A stretch of DNA of 64,000 nucleotides, taken from positions 2,108,001-2,172,000 of the forward strand of contig AP018533.1 of assembly GCA_003573975.1 (NCBI GenBank), given 5' to 3'. Position 1 is the first letter of the stretch. Every line of letters begins with the position of its first letter. Positions 24,258-32,872 of this stretch are shown piece after piece. Origin of the DNA: Clostridiales bacterium CCNA10. Lineage in GTDB: Bacteria > Bacillota > Clostridia > Oscillospirales > Oscillospiraceae. The notes below the pieces were generated by a model. That model ran no database searches, was not told where the DNA came from, and saw only the letters and a list, made by a program, of their open reading frames with translations. The translations under genes were made by a program, and so were the position numbers.

Positions 24258-26501
24258 TTACTCCAGAAGGGACAGCTGCTTCTCCCCCCGGTCCTCCTCC
24301 CGCAGGATGGCCCCGGCCACAGGCAGGCTGCGGGCCCGGTAGCGGGCAGCGTTGACGATGGCGGTCTCTGCCAGGGGCAGGACCTGGGTGACCGTCCGCT
24401 TGGGCTTGAGGGCCATGACGTTCACTCCCTGGGTGGTGCGGGTGGTCTTGGGGGCCAGGACGGCGGTGTGGAACACCATGCACCGCCCATCGCTGGAGTA
24501 CAAAGCCAGCTCCAGCTCCTCCCGCAGCAGGAAGGCCGTCACCAGGGGCGACTTGTCGGAATAGGCCCCGGTCAGCTTCTTCCGCCGGGTCTGGGTCTGA
24601 TAGGCGGACAGCTCCACCCGGGCTGTCTTGCCGTTCTCAAAGCAGAACAGCAGCTGGCCGGAGTAGTCCCCCGGGATGCAGGCCCACAGGACCCGCTCCT
24701 CCCCATCCATCCCCAGCTTGGTGGGAAGGTAGTCGCCCAGAACGCTGGCCTTACTGTCGTCAAACTCACTCAGCCGGGTCTTGTAGCACTGCTGACGGTC
24801 GGTGAACACCAGCAGCTCATCCCGGTTATTTCCCTCCCAGTACAGGAAGGGGCCGTCCCCTTCCTTATATTTCTGGTCGCTGGCCATCCGCAGGGACTGG
24901 GGCGTGATTTTCTTCAAATAGCCCTCCCGGGACAGGAACAGGTGCACAGGATAGTCGGGGGTGTCGTCCTCCTCCCCCTGGGCGTTCTCCGCCTCGTACT
25001 CATAGAGGATGTCGGTGCGGCGGGGCACGGCGTACTTCTTCCTGACCTCGGTCAGCTCGCCGATGATGATCTTTCGGATGCGCTTTGGGTCGTTGACCGT
25101 GGCCTGGAGGTCCTCGATCTCCGCCTCCAGGGAGTCCACTTCCTGGGTGCGCTTCAGGATGTACTCCTTATTGATGTTGCGCAGGCGGATGTCGGCCACA
25201 TACTCCGCCTGGACCTGGTCGATCCCGAAGCCGATCATCAGGTTGGGGACCACCTCCGCGTCCTCCTCTGTCTCCCGGATGATCTGGATGGCCCGGTCGA
25301 TGTCCAGCAGGATGCGCCGCAGGCCCTGGAGCAGATGCAGCTTGTCCTGCTTCTTCTTCATGTTGAAGTACACCCGGCGGCGGACCGAGTCCGCCCGCCA
25401 CGCGGTCCACTCCTCCAAAATTTCCCGCACCCCCATCACCCGGGGCATCCCGGCGATGAGGACGTTGAAGTTGCAGGACTGGGAATCCATCAGCGGAGTC
25501 ATGCGGAACAGCTTGCTCATCAGCTTGTCCGGGTCGGTCCCCCGCTTCAGGTCGATGGCCAGTTTCAGGCCGGTCAGGTCGGTCTCATCCCGCATATCGG
25601 CGATCTCTTTGATCTTGCCCGCCTTGACCAGCTCCGAGACCTTGTCCATAATGGCCTCCGAGGTGGTGGAGTATGGGATCTCATAGACCTCGATCAGGTT
25701 CTCACTCTTGAGATAGCGCCACTTGGCCCGCACCTTGAAGGAGCCCCGCCCGGTGCGGTAGATCTCACCCAGGGCGGCCGCGTCGTATATCAGCTCGCCG
25801 CCGGTGGGGAGATCCGGGGCCTTCAGGGTGGAGAGGATGTCGTGGTCCGGGTTTTTCAGAAAGGCGATGGTGGTATCGCACACCTCGCCCAGGTTGAAGC
25901 CGCACAGGTTGCTGGCCATGCCCACCGCGATGCCCTGGTTGGCGCTCACCAGCACATTGGGGAAGGTGGTGGGCAGCAGGGCGGGCTCCTTCAGCTTGCC
26001 ATCATAGTTGTCCACGAAGTCCACTGTGTCCTGATCAATGTCCCGGAACAGCTCGCCGCAGATGGTGTCCAGCTTGACTTCGGTGTACCGGCTGGCCGCC
26101 CAGGCCATATCCCGGGAGTACACCTTACCAAAGTTGCCCTTGCTGTCCACAAAGGGATGGAGCAGCGCGCCATAGCCCCGGGACAGGCGGACCATGGTAT
26201 CATAGATGGCCGCATCTCCGTGGGGGTTGAGCTTCATGGTGGCCCCCACCACGTTGGCCGACTTGGTCCGCGCCTTGGTCAGCAGCCCCATGTCGTACAT
26301 GGTGTACAGCAGCTTCCGGTGGGAGGGCTTGAAGCCGTCGATCTCCGGGATGGCCCGGGAGACGATGACCGACATGGCGTAGGGCATGTAGTTCAGTTCC
26401 AGCGTCTCAGTAATGGGCTGCTCCAGCACCTCGGCGTGCAGCCCCATCACGTTGGGGTTATCAAATTTCTTTCCCTCCTGGGGAGTCTTCTTTTTTGCCA
26501 T
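24258..26501 (-). CDS. parC: Topoisomerase IV-type subunit A
   Basis: The 747-residue product is a type IIA topoisomerase A subunit. The winged-helix domain carries the catalytic Tyr139 in AASRYTE, preceded by RLSRGYGALLHPF; GIAVGMASN follows, then a coiled-coil gate (SLEAEIEDLQATVNDP) and a C-terminal beta-pinwheel from about 500. With ParE it relaxes and decatenates DNA using ATP. The partner gene lies upstream on the same strand, split from it by a 189-codon foreign gene. The GyrA-box is not evident, favouring ParC-like over GyrA. Start after GAGGAAGG. Confidence 0.88.
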   Translation of the reverse strand: MAKKKTPQEGKKFDNPNVMGLHAEVLEQPITETLELNYMPYAMSVIVSRAIPEIDGFKPSHRKLLYTMYDMGLLTKARTKSANVVGATMKLNPHGDAAIYDTMVRLSRGYGALLHPFVDSKGNFGKVYSRDMAWAASRYTEVKLDTICGELFRDIDQDTVDFVDNYDGKLKEPALLPTTFPNVLVSANQGIAVGMASNLCGFNLGEVCDTTIAFLKNPDHDILSTLKAPDLPTGGELIYDAAALGEIYRTGRGSFKVRAKWRYLKSENLIEVYEIPYSTTSEAIMDKVSELVKAGKIKEIADMRDETDLTGLKLAIDLKRGTDPDKLMSKLFRMTPLMDSQSCNFNVLIAGMPRVMGVREILEEWTAWRADSVRRRVYFNMKKKQDKLHLLQGLRRILLDIDRAIQIIRETEEDAEVVPNLMIGFGIDQVQAEYVADIRLRNINKEYILKRTQEVDSLEAEIEDLQATVNDPKRIRKIIIGELTEVRKKYAVPRRTDILYEYEAENAQGEEDDTPDYPVHLFLSREGYLKKITPQSLRMASDQKYKEGDGPFLYWEGNNRDELLVFTDRQQCYKTRLSEFDDSKASVLGDYLPTKLGMDGEERVLWACIPGDYSGQLLFCFENGKTARVELSAYQTQTRRKKLTGAYSDKSPLVTAFLLREELELALYSSDGRCMVFHTAVLAPKTTRTTQGVNVMALKPKRTVTQVLPLAETAIVNAARYRARSLPVAGAILREEDRGEKQLSLLE

Positions 26502-26543
26502 GGGATTCCTTCCTCATTTAAATTCCATATACATTAAAAATAA

Positions 26544-27086
26544 TTACCTGGTCTGCCATATAATAAAATCAATTTTCTTCAAACTTGTGATTCCTGAGTC
26601 AGGATAATATCTGTCAAATTTTTCAATTACACTTATTGCTTCATCTGTCTTTAGGAAATAGTCATACCAATCTATAATTTCTTGATATATATGGAGGATT
26701 TTCTTCATTCTATTTTTGTCATAAGTATATGGTGCCTTCATACCAAGATTTTCAAGTACATATTTGTCCCACACAGGATAGTGTGGATCAATCACAGATA
26801 GCATCTTACTGCTGAATGATGCTTCCATGCGCCCAGTATTATTATATATTTCCTGCAAAATATCTGAGAAAGATACCGTTTGATTTTTATATTTTTCTAA
26901 CAAGCCGTAATATACAGCGTAAAATTCTGGTTTTCTGCGTTGAACACGATAAAATCCATTATATCTATGCTGAAAATCCAGATCAGTGGCTGTGTTCACA
27001 GAATGTAGTGCTCTCATGATATATTGATACTGCACAAGCTTCGGTTTAATTTTAGGCAAAATAGACTCCACCTTTGAAAACTGCAT
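26544..27086 (-). CDS. AT-rich orphan gene inserted between parE and parC
   Basis: This gene encodes about 180 residues and is far more AT-rich than its neighbours. The product is mostly helical, with FYAVYYGLLEKY, an ASFSSKMLSVIDPHYPVWD block and a basic C-terminus. That SSK-L-IDP-PVWD block recalls a family of uncharacterised proteins distantly like helix-hairpin-helix DNA glycosylases; I am not certain. ATG at 27086 is used; a GTG nine codons upstream is possible. Base composition and position suggest horizontal acquisition. Confidence 0.55.
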   Translation of the reverse strand: MQFSKVESILPKIKPKLVQYQYIMRALHSVNTATDLDFQHRYNGFYRVQRRKPEFYAVYYGLLEKYKNQTVSFSDILQEIYNNTGRMEASFSSKMLSVIDPHYPVWDKYVLENLGMKAPYTYDKNRMKKILHIYQEIIDWYDYFLKTDEAISVIEKFDRYYPDSGITSLKKIDFIIWQTR

Positions 27087-27149
27087 CCTGCAACACTTCC
27101 ATTCTATAGGCACACAATAAAGTTTCTTTGGTGCATACTATTTCATTTA

Positions 27150-29135
27150 TTACGAAATATCCGCCAATTCCAGATATTTATACCCATTGTCCGCGATGTG
27201 GCTCTTGCGGCCCTGGAGGTCGTCTCCCAGCAGCAGGTCGAAGAAATAGGCAGTGCGCTCCACATCCTCGGGCATGACCTTGATGAGGCGGCGGGTGGCC
27301 GGGTTCATGGTGGTCAGCCACATCATATCCGGCTCGTTCTCGCCCAGGCCTTTGGAGCGCTGGATGTCGTACTTCTTCCCCTCCAGCCCGGCCACAATAT
27401 CCATCTTTTCCTTGTCGGAGTAGGCAAACCAGGTCTTTTCCTTACAGGTGATCTCGTACAGTGGGGATTCAGCAATATACACATACCCCTTTTGGATCAG
27501 GGTGGGGGTCAGGCGGTAGAGCATGGTGAGGATCAGGGTACGGATCTGGAACCCGTCCACATCGGCGTCCGTACAGATGACAACCTTGTTCCAGCGCAGA
27601 TTCTCCAGGTCAAAGGCGGCCAGGTCCTTCACGTGCTTATCCTTCACCTCCACGCCGCAGCCCAGCACCTTCAGCAGGTCGGTGATGATCTCGCTTTTGA
27701 AGATCTTGGCGTAGTCAGCTTTCAGGCAGTTGAGGATCTTGCCCCGCACGGGCATGATCCCCTGGTACTCCGCGTCCCGGCTGAGCTTGACCGCGCCCAT
27801 GGCGGAGTCGCCCTCCACGATATACAGCTCCCGGCGGGACACATCCTTGGTGCGGCAGTCCACGAACTTCTGTACCCGGTTGGAGATGTCCATGGAGCCG
27901 GACAGCTTCTTTTTGATGTTCAGCCGGGTGCGCTCCGCCGTCTCCCGGGATCGCTTGTTGATCAAAACCTGCTCGGCGATCTTCTGTGCATCCTGGGGAT
28001 TTTCGATGAAATAGACCTCCAGCTGGGCGCGGAGGAAGTCGGTCATGGCCTCCTGAACAAATTTGTTGTTGATGGCCTTCTTGGTCTGGTTCTCATAGCT
28101 GGTCTGGGTGGAGAAGTTGTTGGACACCAGCACCAGGGCGTCCTGGATGTCGTTGAAGCTGATCTTCGCCTCATTTTTCTGATATTTGTTCTGCTGCTTC
28201 AGATAGGCGTCCAGGGCGGAGACAAAGGCCGATTTCATGGCCTTCTCCGGAGAGCCTCCGTGCTCCAGCCAGGACGAGTTGTGGTAGTGCTCCACCACCG
28301 ACACCCGGTTGGAGAAGCAGAAGGAGACGGACAGCTTCACCTTGTACTCCGGCTTATCCGCCCGGTCCCGGCCCTTCCGCTCCGTCTGCCAGAACACCGG
28401 CTGGGTGAGGGGCTCTTCCCCCGCCAGCTCGGTCACATAGTCCAGGATCCCATTGTCATACCGGAAATCCGTGGTGGAAAACCTCCCGGCGGAGGTCTCC
28501 TCCCGGAAGCGGAAGGTCACCCCCGCGTTCACCACCGCCTGCCGCTTCATCACGTCGGTGTAGTAGTCCACGGGGATGTCGATGTCGGTAAAGACCTCCA
28601 GATCGGGCTTCCAGCGGAAGATGGAGCCCGTCTTTTTTCCCCGGTCTGTGGGCTCCTTGTGCAGGCCGCCCACATTTTCTCCCTTTTCAAAGTGGAGGGT
28701 GTATTTGAAGCCGTCCCGCCAGACGGACGCGTCAAAATATTCGCTGGCATACTGGGTGGCACAGGAGCCAAGGCCGTTCAGGCCCAGGGAGTACTCATAG
28801 TTGTCCCCATCTCCGCCGTACTTTCCGCCGGCGTACAGCTCGCAGAACACCAGCTCCCAGTTATATTTCTGCTCTTTCTCATTCCAGTCCACCGGACAGC
28901 CCCGTCCCTGGTCCTCCACCTGGATGGACCGATCCAGGAACCGGGTGACGGTGATCAGACTGCCGTGACCCTCCCGGGCCTCATCGATGGCATTGGACAT
29001 GATCTCAAAGACCGCGTGCTCACAGCCCTCCAGGCCGTCTGATCCGAAAATCACCCCCGGGCGCTTCCGCACCCGGTCCGCCCCCTTCAGGGCGGAGATG
29101 GACTCATTGCCGTAACTTGCTTTCTTCTGCGCCAT
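27150..29135 (-). CDS. parE: Topoisomerase IV-type subunit B
   Basis: This 661-residue ATPase subunit starts MAQKKASYGNESISALKG; a longer open frame upstream is rejected because a purine-rich ribosome site precedes this ATG. It has the GHKL ATP site (NAIDEAREGH, LGLNGLGSCATQYAS), the transducer domain, and the TOPRIM domain with YIVEGDSAMG and TDADVDGFQI. Together with ParC it changes DNA topology. The family length fits, and its short C-terminus favours ParE or Gram-positive GyrB. Confidence 0.88.
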   Translation of the reverse strand: MAQKKASYGNESISALKGADRVRKRPGVIFGSDGLEGCEHAVFEIMSNAIDEAREGHGSLITVTRFLDRSIQVEDQGRGCPVDWNEKEQKYNWELVFCELYAGGKYGGDGDNYEYSLGLNGLGSCATQYASEYFDASVWRDGFKYTLHFEKGENVGGLHKEPTDRGKKTGSIFRWKPDLEVFTDIDIPVDYYTDVMKRQAVVNAGVTFRFREETSAGRFSTTDFRYDNGILDYVTELAGEEPLTQPVFWQTERKGRDRADKPEYKVKLSVSFCFSNRVSVVEHYHNSSWLEHGGSPEKAMKSAFVSALDAYLKQQNKYQKNEAKISFNDIQDALVLVSNNFSTQTSYENQTKKAINNKFVQEAMTDFLRAQLEVYFIENPQDAQKIAEQVLINKRSRETAERTRLNIKKKLSGSMDISNRVQKFVDCRTKDVSRRELYIVEGDSAMGAVKLSRDAEYQGIMPVRGKILNCLKADYAKIFKSEIITDLLKVLGCGVEVKDKHVKDLAAFDLENLRWNKVVICTDADVDGFQIRTLILTMLYRLTPTLIQKGYVYIAESPLYEITCKEKTWFAYSDKEKMDIVAGLEGKKYDIQRSKGLGENEPDMMWLTTMNPATRRLIKVMPEDVERTAYFFDLLLGDDLQGRKSHIADNGYKYLELADIS

Positions 29136-29186
29136 AGCTTCCTCTTCCTCACTGCTTCCTTGAAAAATCCATACGATAACAAAATA

Positions 29187-29216
29187 ATGATACCTCATTT
29201 TCCGGGGAAAAGTCAA
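29187..29216 (-). promoter_or_regulatory. Probable promoter of parE
   Basis: Minus strand TTGACT (29211-29216) and TATCAT (29187-29192) with an 18-base spacer, about 50 bases before the parE ATG. Confidence 0.55.
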
Positions 29217-29296
29217 GGAACCCCAGCCTGCTCCCAAACCACAGGGTATAAAATCTATGATTCCACCCAAAACTGTACCACAAAGGAGGGCAAAAA

Positions 29297-29761
29297 ATGG
29301 GTTGTTTTCAGGTGTTTGAGGACCATGAGGGGATCGAGGCAGACATTCTCCGCCGGCTCGCCGGTCTGGGCGGCAGGCCGGAGGCCCGCTCTGCCGGTCA
29401 GCGGCCCGCCCTGCTGGTGGTCTCCCCCCGCGCCGCCCTCCGCGGTCCCATCGCAGCCGCCTGCCGCACCGCCCTGCTGCCCGGGGATCCGCCCCTGCCA
29501 GAGCTGGAACTCCAGGCCGCCAGCGCCGTCAGCTATGGCGCAGGCCCCCGCAACACCCTCACCATCTCCAGCCGGACCGTGGACCGGCTTTGGGTGGCCC
29601 TTCAGCGGGAGCTGGTCACCGTCCAGGGACAGGTGGTGGAGCGGCAGGAGTTCCCCTGGCGTCTCTCTCCCGGGGCCTCCCCCCAGGCGGCGCTGGCAGT
29701 GGCCGGGGCCCTTCTGCTGCTGGGGATCCCCCCGGAGCAGCTCGCCGCCCCCTCCCAGTAA
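29297..29761 (+). CDS. Hypothetical protein upstream of copper operon
   Basis: This 154-residue protein is rich in Ala, Pro and Arg. It starts MGCFQVFEDHEG after AAAGGAGGGC and has a Leu/Ala-rich C-terminus (AALAVAGALLLLGIPPEQLAAP) that is hydrophobic but interrupted by prolines. The middle reads RPALLVVSPRAALRGPIAAACRTALLPGD, suggesting an alpha/beta fold. I do not recognise it. It lies between parE (divergent) and the copper operon promoter; no functional link is visible. Confidence 0.6.
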   Translation: MGCFQVFEDHEGIEADILRRLAGLGGRPEARSAGQRPALLVVSPRAALRGPIAAACRTALLPGDPPLPELELQAASAVSYGAGPRNTLTISSRTVDRLWVALQRELVTVQGQVVERQEFPWRLSPGASPQAALAVAGALLLLGIPPEQLAAPSQ

Positions 29762-29777
29762 AATCCTGTCCCTCCGC

Positions 29778-29806
29778 TTGACAAACCTACCAGTCTGATC
29801 TATAAT
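29778..29806 (+). promoter_or_regulatory. Consensus promoter of the copper operon
   Basis: TTGACA (29778-29783) and TATAAT (29801-29806) with a 17-base spacer, an exact consensus that implies tight repression in the absence of copper. Confidence 0.88.
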
Positions 29807-29811
29807 AGAAA

Positions 29812-29834
29812 TACCCCTCCCCCGGGGGGTGTTA
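29812..29834 (+). promoter_or_regulatory. Candidate CsoR operator
   Basis: TACCCCTCCCCCGGGGGGTGTTA is a G/C-tract inverted repeat placed just after the -10 box. It resembles known CsoR operators (TA-flanked C-run followed by G-run), and a csoR gene ends this operon, so Cu(I) probably relieves repression here. Confidence 0.75.
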
Positions 29835-29973
29835 TCGCTGTGGATCTCATTACGAGGGCGGCAAAGCCGCCCCTCCGGAAATTCTCCGCTTTGCTCCGAA
29901 TTTGCGCCGCACTCGCGGCGGGGCGCACAGCACCCTTCATGGGCGGAGCAGACAGAAATCACGAGGTGATACA
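29835..29973 (+). other. Leader of the copper operon
   Basis: About 140 bases between operator and copA. It holds short GC-rich inverted repeats (GGGCGGCAAAGCCGCCC; CGCCGCACTCGCGGCG) but no match to a riboswitch class I know. The open frame upstream of the copA ATG is not used: GAGGTGATACA precedes the ATG at 29974. Confidence 0.4.
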
Positions 29974-32550
29974 ATGAAACAAAAATTTAACGTCACAGGC
30001 ATGACCTGTTCTGCCTGCTCCGCTCATGTGGAAAAGGCGGTCAGCAGGCTGGATGGCGTGCAGAAGGCTGAGGTCAGCCTGATGACTAACTCCATGACCG
30101 TCCAGTACGACGAGGACGTCCTCTCCCCCGGCGGCATCATCGACGCCGTCATCCACGCGGGCTATGGGGCCTCCCTGCCTGAGACAGCCGCCGTCAAGGC
30201 CGCCGCTGCCCGGCCCGAGGCCCGTCTGGAGGAAGAGCTCTCCGCCATGAAGCACCGGCTGATCTGGTCCTTCGTCTTTCTGGTCCCCCTGTTCTACATC
30301 TCCATGGGCCACATGATGGGTGCTCCCCTGCCCAGCTTCCTTCTGGGCATGGAAAACGCGGTGGCCTTTGGCCTGACCCAGCTGCTGCTCACCCTGCCAA
30401 TTATGTATCTCAACGACAAATACTATCAAGTCGGCTTTCAGACCCTGCTCCACCGGGCGCCCAACATGGACTCCCTCATCGCTGTGGGCTCCGCCGCCGC
30501 CGTGGTATACGGCGTGTTCGCCATCTATCAGATGGGCTACGGGCTGGGACACGGAGATCTGGAGTTGGCAGCGCAGTACCACATGGACCTGTATTTTGAG
30601 TCCGCCGGCATGATCCTCACCCTCATCACCCTGGGCAAGTTCCTGGAGACCCGCTCCAAGGGCAAGACCAGCCAGGCCATCACCCGTCTGATGGATCTGG
30701 CCCCCAAGACCGCCGCCGTCCTGCGGGATGGGCAGGAGGTGGAGATCCCCGTGGAGGAGGTCCGGGTGGGCGACCGCATCGTGGTCCGCCCCGGCCAATC
30801 CATCCCGGTGGACGGCGTGATCGTGGAGGGCAGCTCCGCCGTGGATGAGTCCGCCCTCACCGGTGAGTCCATCCCGGTGGACAAGGGCCCCGGGGACACG
30901 GTGGCCGCCGCCGCCATCAACCGCTCCGGCTCCTTCACCTTTGAGGCCAGCCGGGTGGGCGAGGACACCACCCTGGCCCAGATGATCCGTCTGGTGGAGG
31001 AGGCTTCCTCCTCCAAGGCCCCCATCTCCAAGCTGGCCGACAAAGTGGCCGGAGTCTTTGTCCCAGTGGTCATGGCCATCGCCGCCGTCACCGCCCTGGT
31101 CTGGTTCGTGGCCAGCGGCTATGACGTCACCCGGGCCCTCACCGCCGGGGTGGCAGTCCTGGTCATCTCCTGCCCCTGCGCCCTGGGCCTGGCCACCCCC
31201 GTAGCCATCATGGTGGGGACAGGCAAGGGGGCGGAGAACGGCATCCTGATCAAATCCGCCGAGGCTCTGGAGACTCTGCACACCGTCAACACCGTGGTGC
31301 TGGACAAGACCGGCACCCTCACCCAGGGCAGGCCGGTGGTCACCGACATCCTCCCCGGCCAGGACATGGACGAGGAGGGGCTGCTCATCCTGGCCGCCTG
31401 TCTGGAGGGGCCCTCGGAGCACCCTCTGGCCGCCGCCATTGTGGAAGAAAGCAGAAAGCGGGACCTCTCCATCACCGCCGTTGGCGGATTCACCGCCGTC
31501 CACGGCCGGGGCGTCCGGGCTGTGCTGAGCGGCCGGACCTTCCTGGGCGGAAACCGGGCTATGATGGAGGAAGCCGGCGTAGAGTTCGGCCCCTTCCCTG
31601 CCCGGGCGGAGGCGCTGGCCGAGCAGGGCAAGACGCCCCTGTACTTTGCCGACGAGCACCGGGTGCTGGGCCTCATCGCCGTGGCTGACACCCCCAAGCC
31701 CACCAGCGCCGACGCGGTGGCCGCCTTCCGCCAGCTGGGGCTGGAGGTGGTCATGCTCACCGGCGACAACCAGCGCACCGCCGACGCCATCGGCCGTCAG
31801 CTGGGGGTCACTCAGGTGATGGCCGAGGTCCTCCCCCAGGACAAGGAGCGCATGGTCCGCCAGCTCCAGGAGGAGGGCCGGAAGGTCGCCATGGTGGGGG
31901 ACGGCATCAACGATGCCCCCGCCCTGGCCCGGGCCGACGTGGGCCTTGCCATCGGGGCGGGCACCGATGTGGCCATCGAGAGTGCGGACATCGTCCTGAT
32001 GAAGTCCGACCTGCTGGACGCCGCCGCCGCGGTGGAGCTCAGCCGGGCCTCCATCCGGAACATCAAGGAGAACCTGTTCTGGGCCTTCTTCTACAACTCC
32101 ATCGGCATCCCCCTGGCCGCCGGCGTATTCTACCCCCTGCTGGGCTGGCAGCTCAACCCCATGTTTGCCGCCGCCGCCATGAGCCTGAGCTCGGTATGCG
32201 TGGTATCCAATGCCTTGCGCCTGCGCTTTTTCAAAAGCAAATTCAAATCTGTTGCCCCGCCGGAGCAGTCTCCCTGCCAGGGGAGCTGTCCCGTTGACAT
32301 CACCACGGAACTGCCAGAAGAACACAAGGAGGAAAAAACTATGACCAAGACCCTGAATATTGAAGGCATGATGTGCGCCCACTGCGTGGCCCATGTGGAG
32401 AAGGCCCTGTCCGCCCTGGGAGGCGTGACCGCCGCCAAGGCCGACCTGGAGGGCAAATGCGCCACCGTCACCCTGGCCGCCCCGGTCTCCGATCAGGAGC
32501 TGAAGGATGCGGTCACCGAGGCCGGATACGAGGTGGTGTCCATCCAGTGA
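29974..32550 (+). CDS. copA: Copper-exporting P1B-type ATPase with fused C-terminal CopZ domain
   Basis: The 858-residue product has an N-terminal heavy-metal-associated domain (CxxC at Cys12/Cys15), eight transmembrane helices, the phosphatase motif TGES, metal-site CPC at Cys400-Pro-Cys402, the phosphorylated Asp444 of DKTGTLT, SEHPL and GDGINDAPAL. It pumps Cu(I) out using ATP. After the last helix a Pro/Glu linker (residues about 765-789) leads to a second HMA domain with Cys801/Cys804. This C-terminal domain has its own ribosome site and ATG, so it may also be made alone. csoR overlaps the stop by GTGA. Confidence 0.93.
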   Translation: MKQKFNVTGMTCSACSAHVEKAVSRLDGVQKAEVSLMTNSMTVQYDEDVLSPGGIIDAVIHAGYGASLPETAAVKAAAARPEARLEEELSAMKHRLIWSFVFLVPLFYISMGHMMGAPLPSFLLGMENAVAFGLTQLLLTLPIMYLNDKYYQVGFQTLLHRAPNMDSLIAVGSAAAVVYGVFAIYQMGYGLGHGDLELAAQYHMDLYFESAGMILTLITLGKFLETRSKGKTSQAITRLMDLAPKTAAVLRDGQEVEIPVEEVRVGDRIVVRPGQSIPVDGVIVEGSSAVDESALTGESIPVDKGPGDTVAAAAINRSGSFTFEASRVGEDTTLAQMIRLVEEASSSKAPISKLADKVAGVFVPVVMAIAAVTALVWFVASGYDVTRALTAGVAVLVISCPCALGLATPVAIMVGTGKGAENGILIKSAEALETLHTVNTVVLDKTGTLTQGRPVVTDILPGQDMDEEGLLILAACLEGPSEHPLAAAIVEESRKRDLSITAVGGFTAVHGRGVRAVLSGRTFLGGNRAMMEEAGVEFGPFPARAEALAEQGKTPLYFADEHRVLGLIAVADTPKPTSADAVAAFRQLGLEVVMLTGDNQRTADAIGRQLGVTQVMAEVLPQDKERMVRQLQEEGRKVAMVGDGINDAPALARADVGLAIGAGTDVAIESADIVLMKSDLLDAAAAVELSRASIRNIKENLFWAFFYNSIGIPLAAGVFYPLLGWQLNPMFAAAAMSLSSVCVVSNALRLRFFKSKFKSVAPPEQSPCQGSCPVDITTELPEEHKEEKTMTKTLNIEGMMCAHCVAHVEKALSALGGVTAAKADLEGKCATVTLAAPVSDQELKDAVTEAGYEVVSIQ
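32341..32550 (+). CDS. copZ: Possible internally initiated CopZ-like copper chaperone
   Basis: Inside copA and in the same frame, AAGGAGG lies eight bases before an ATG at codon 790. Translation from it would yield a 69-residue protein (MTKTLNIEGMMCAHC and on), the exact size and fold of a free CopZ chaperone. Free CopZ hands Cu(I) to CopA and to CsoR. Whether this internal start is used cannot be read from sequence; a gene fusion that kept the old ribosome site as relic is the alternative. Confidence 0.55.
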   Translation: MTKTLNIEGMMCAHCVAHVEKALSALGGVTAAKADLEGKCATVTLAAPVSDQELKDAVTEAGYEVVSIQ

Positions 32551-32810
32551 AGGCAGACCACACCCAGGTGACCCGGCTTTTAAAGACCGCCCGGGGACAG
32601 ATCGACGGCATTTTGAAGATGGTGGAGGAGGACCGCTACTGCCTGGAGGTGTCCAGCCAGATCATGGCCGCCCAGTCCATCCTGAAAAAAGCAAACCGCA
32701 TGGTGCTCAAGGCCCACATGGACTGCTGCGTCCGGGAGGCCGTCGCCTCCGGCGCGCCGGACGAGAAGCTGGAGGAGCTGGCCGCCCTGCTGGATAAGCT
32801 GGCTGACTGA
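32547..32810 (+). CDS. csoR: CsoR/FrmR-family metal-sensing repressor
   Basis: This 87-residue all-helical protein begins at the GTG overlapping the copA stop (GTGA), giving KADHTQVTRLLKTARGQIDGI. The metal-site residues appear as Cys in RYCLEV, His in KAHMDCC and Cys next to it, as in the copper-responsive CsoR class. It probably binds the G/C-tract repeat at 29812-29834 and releases it when Cu(I) binds. It ends the operon before a strong terminator. Confidence 0.85.
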   Translation: MKADHTQVTRLLKTARGQIDGILKMVEEDRYCLEVSSQIMAAQSILKKANRMVLKAHMDCCVREAVASGAPDEKLEELAALLDKLAD

Positions 32811-32831
32811 GCCCCAGCCACGATCAACCGC

Positions 32832-32868
32832 AAAGGACCGCCGCGGCATTTGCCGCGGCGGTCCTTTT
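32832..32868. terminator. Bidirectional terminator between csoR and LTA-synthase-like gene
   Basis: AAAGGACCGCCGCGGCA pairs with TGCCGCGGCGGTCCTTTT; the A and T flanks make it useful on both strands, and two convergent genes end beside it. Confidence 0.9.
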
Positions 32869-32872
32869 ATCG

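Noticed and set aside
24468-26537. Long plus-strand open frame of 689 codons
   Set aside because: It is the antisense of parC; GC-rich codon bias makes long opposite frames. No ribosome site and Leu/Gln/His-rich nonsense composition.
27198-29042. Plus-strand open frame of 614 codons
   Set aside because: Antisense of parE with no start signal or domain.
29959-32394. Minus-strand open frame of 811 codons
   Set aside because: Antisense of copA; Gly/His/Gln-rich shadow.
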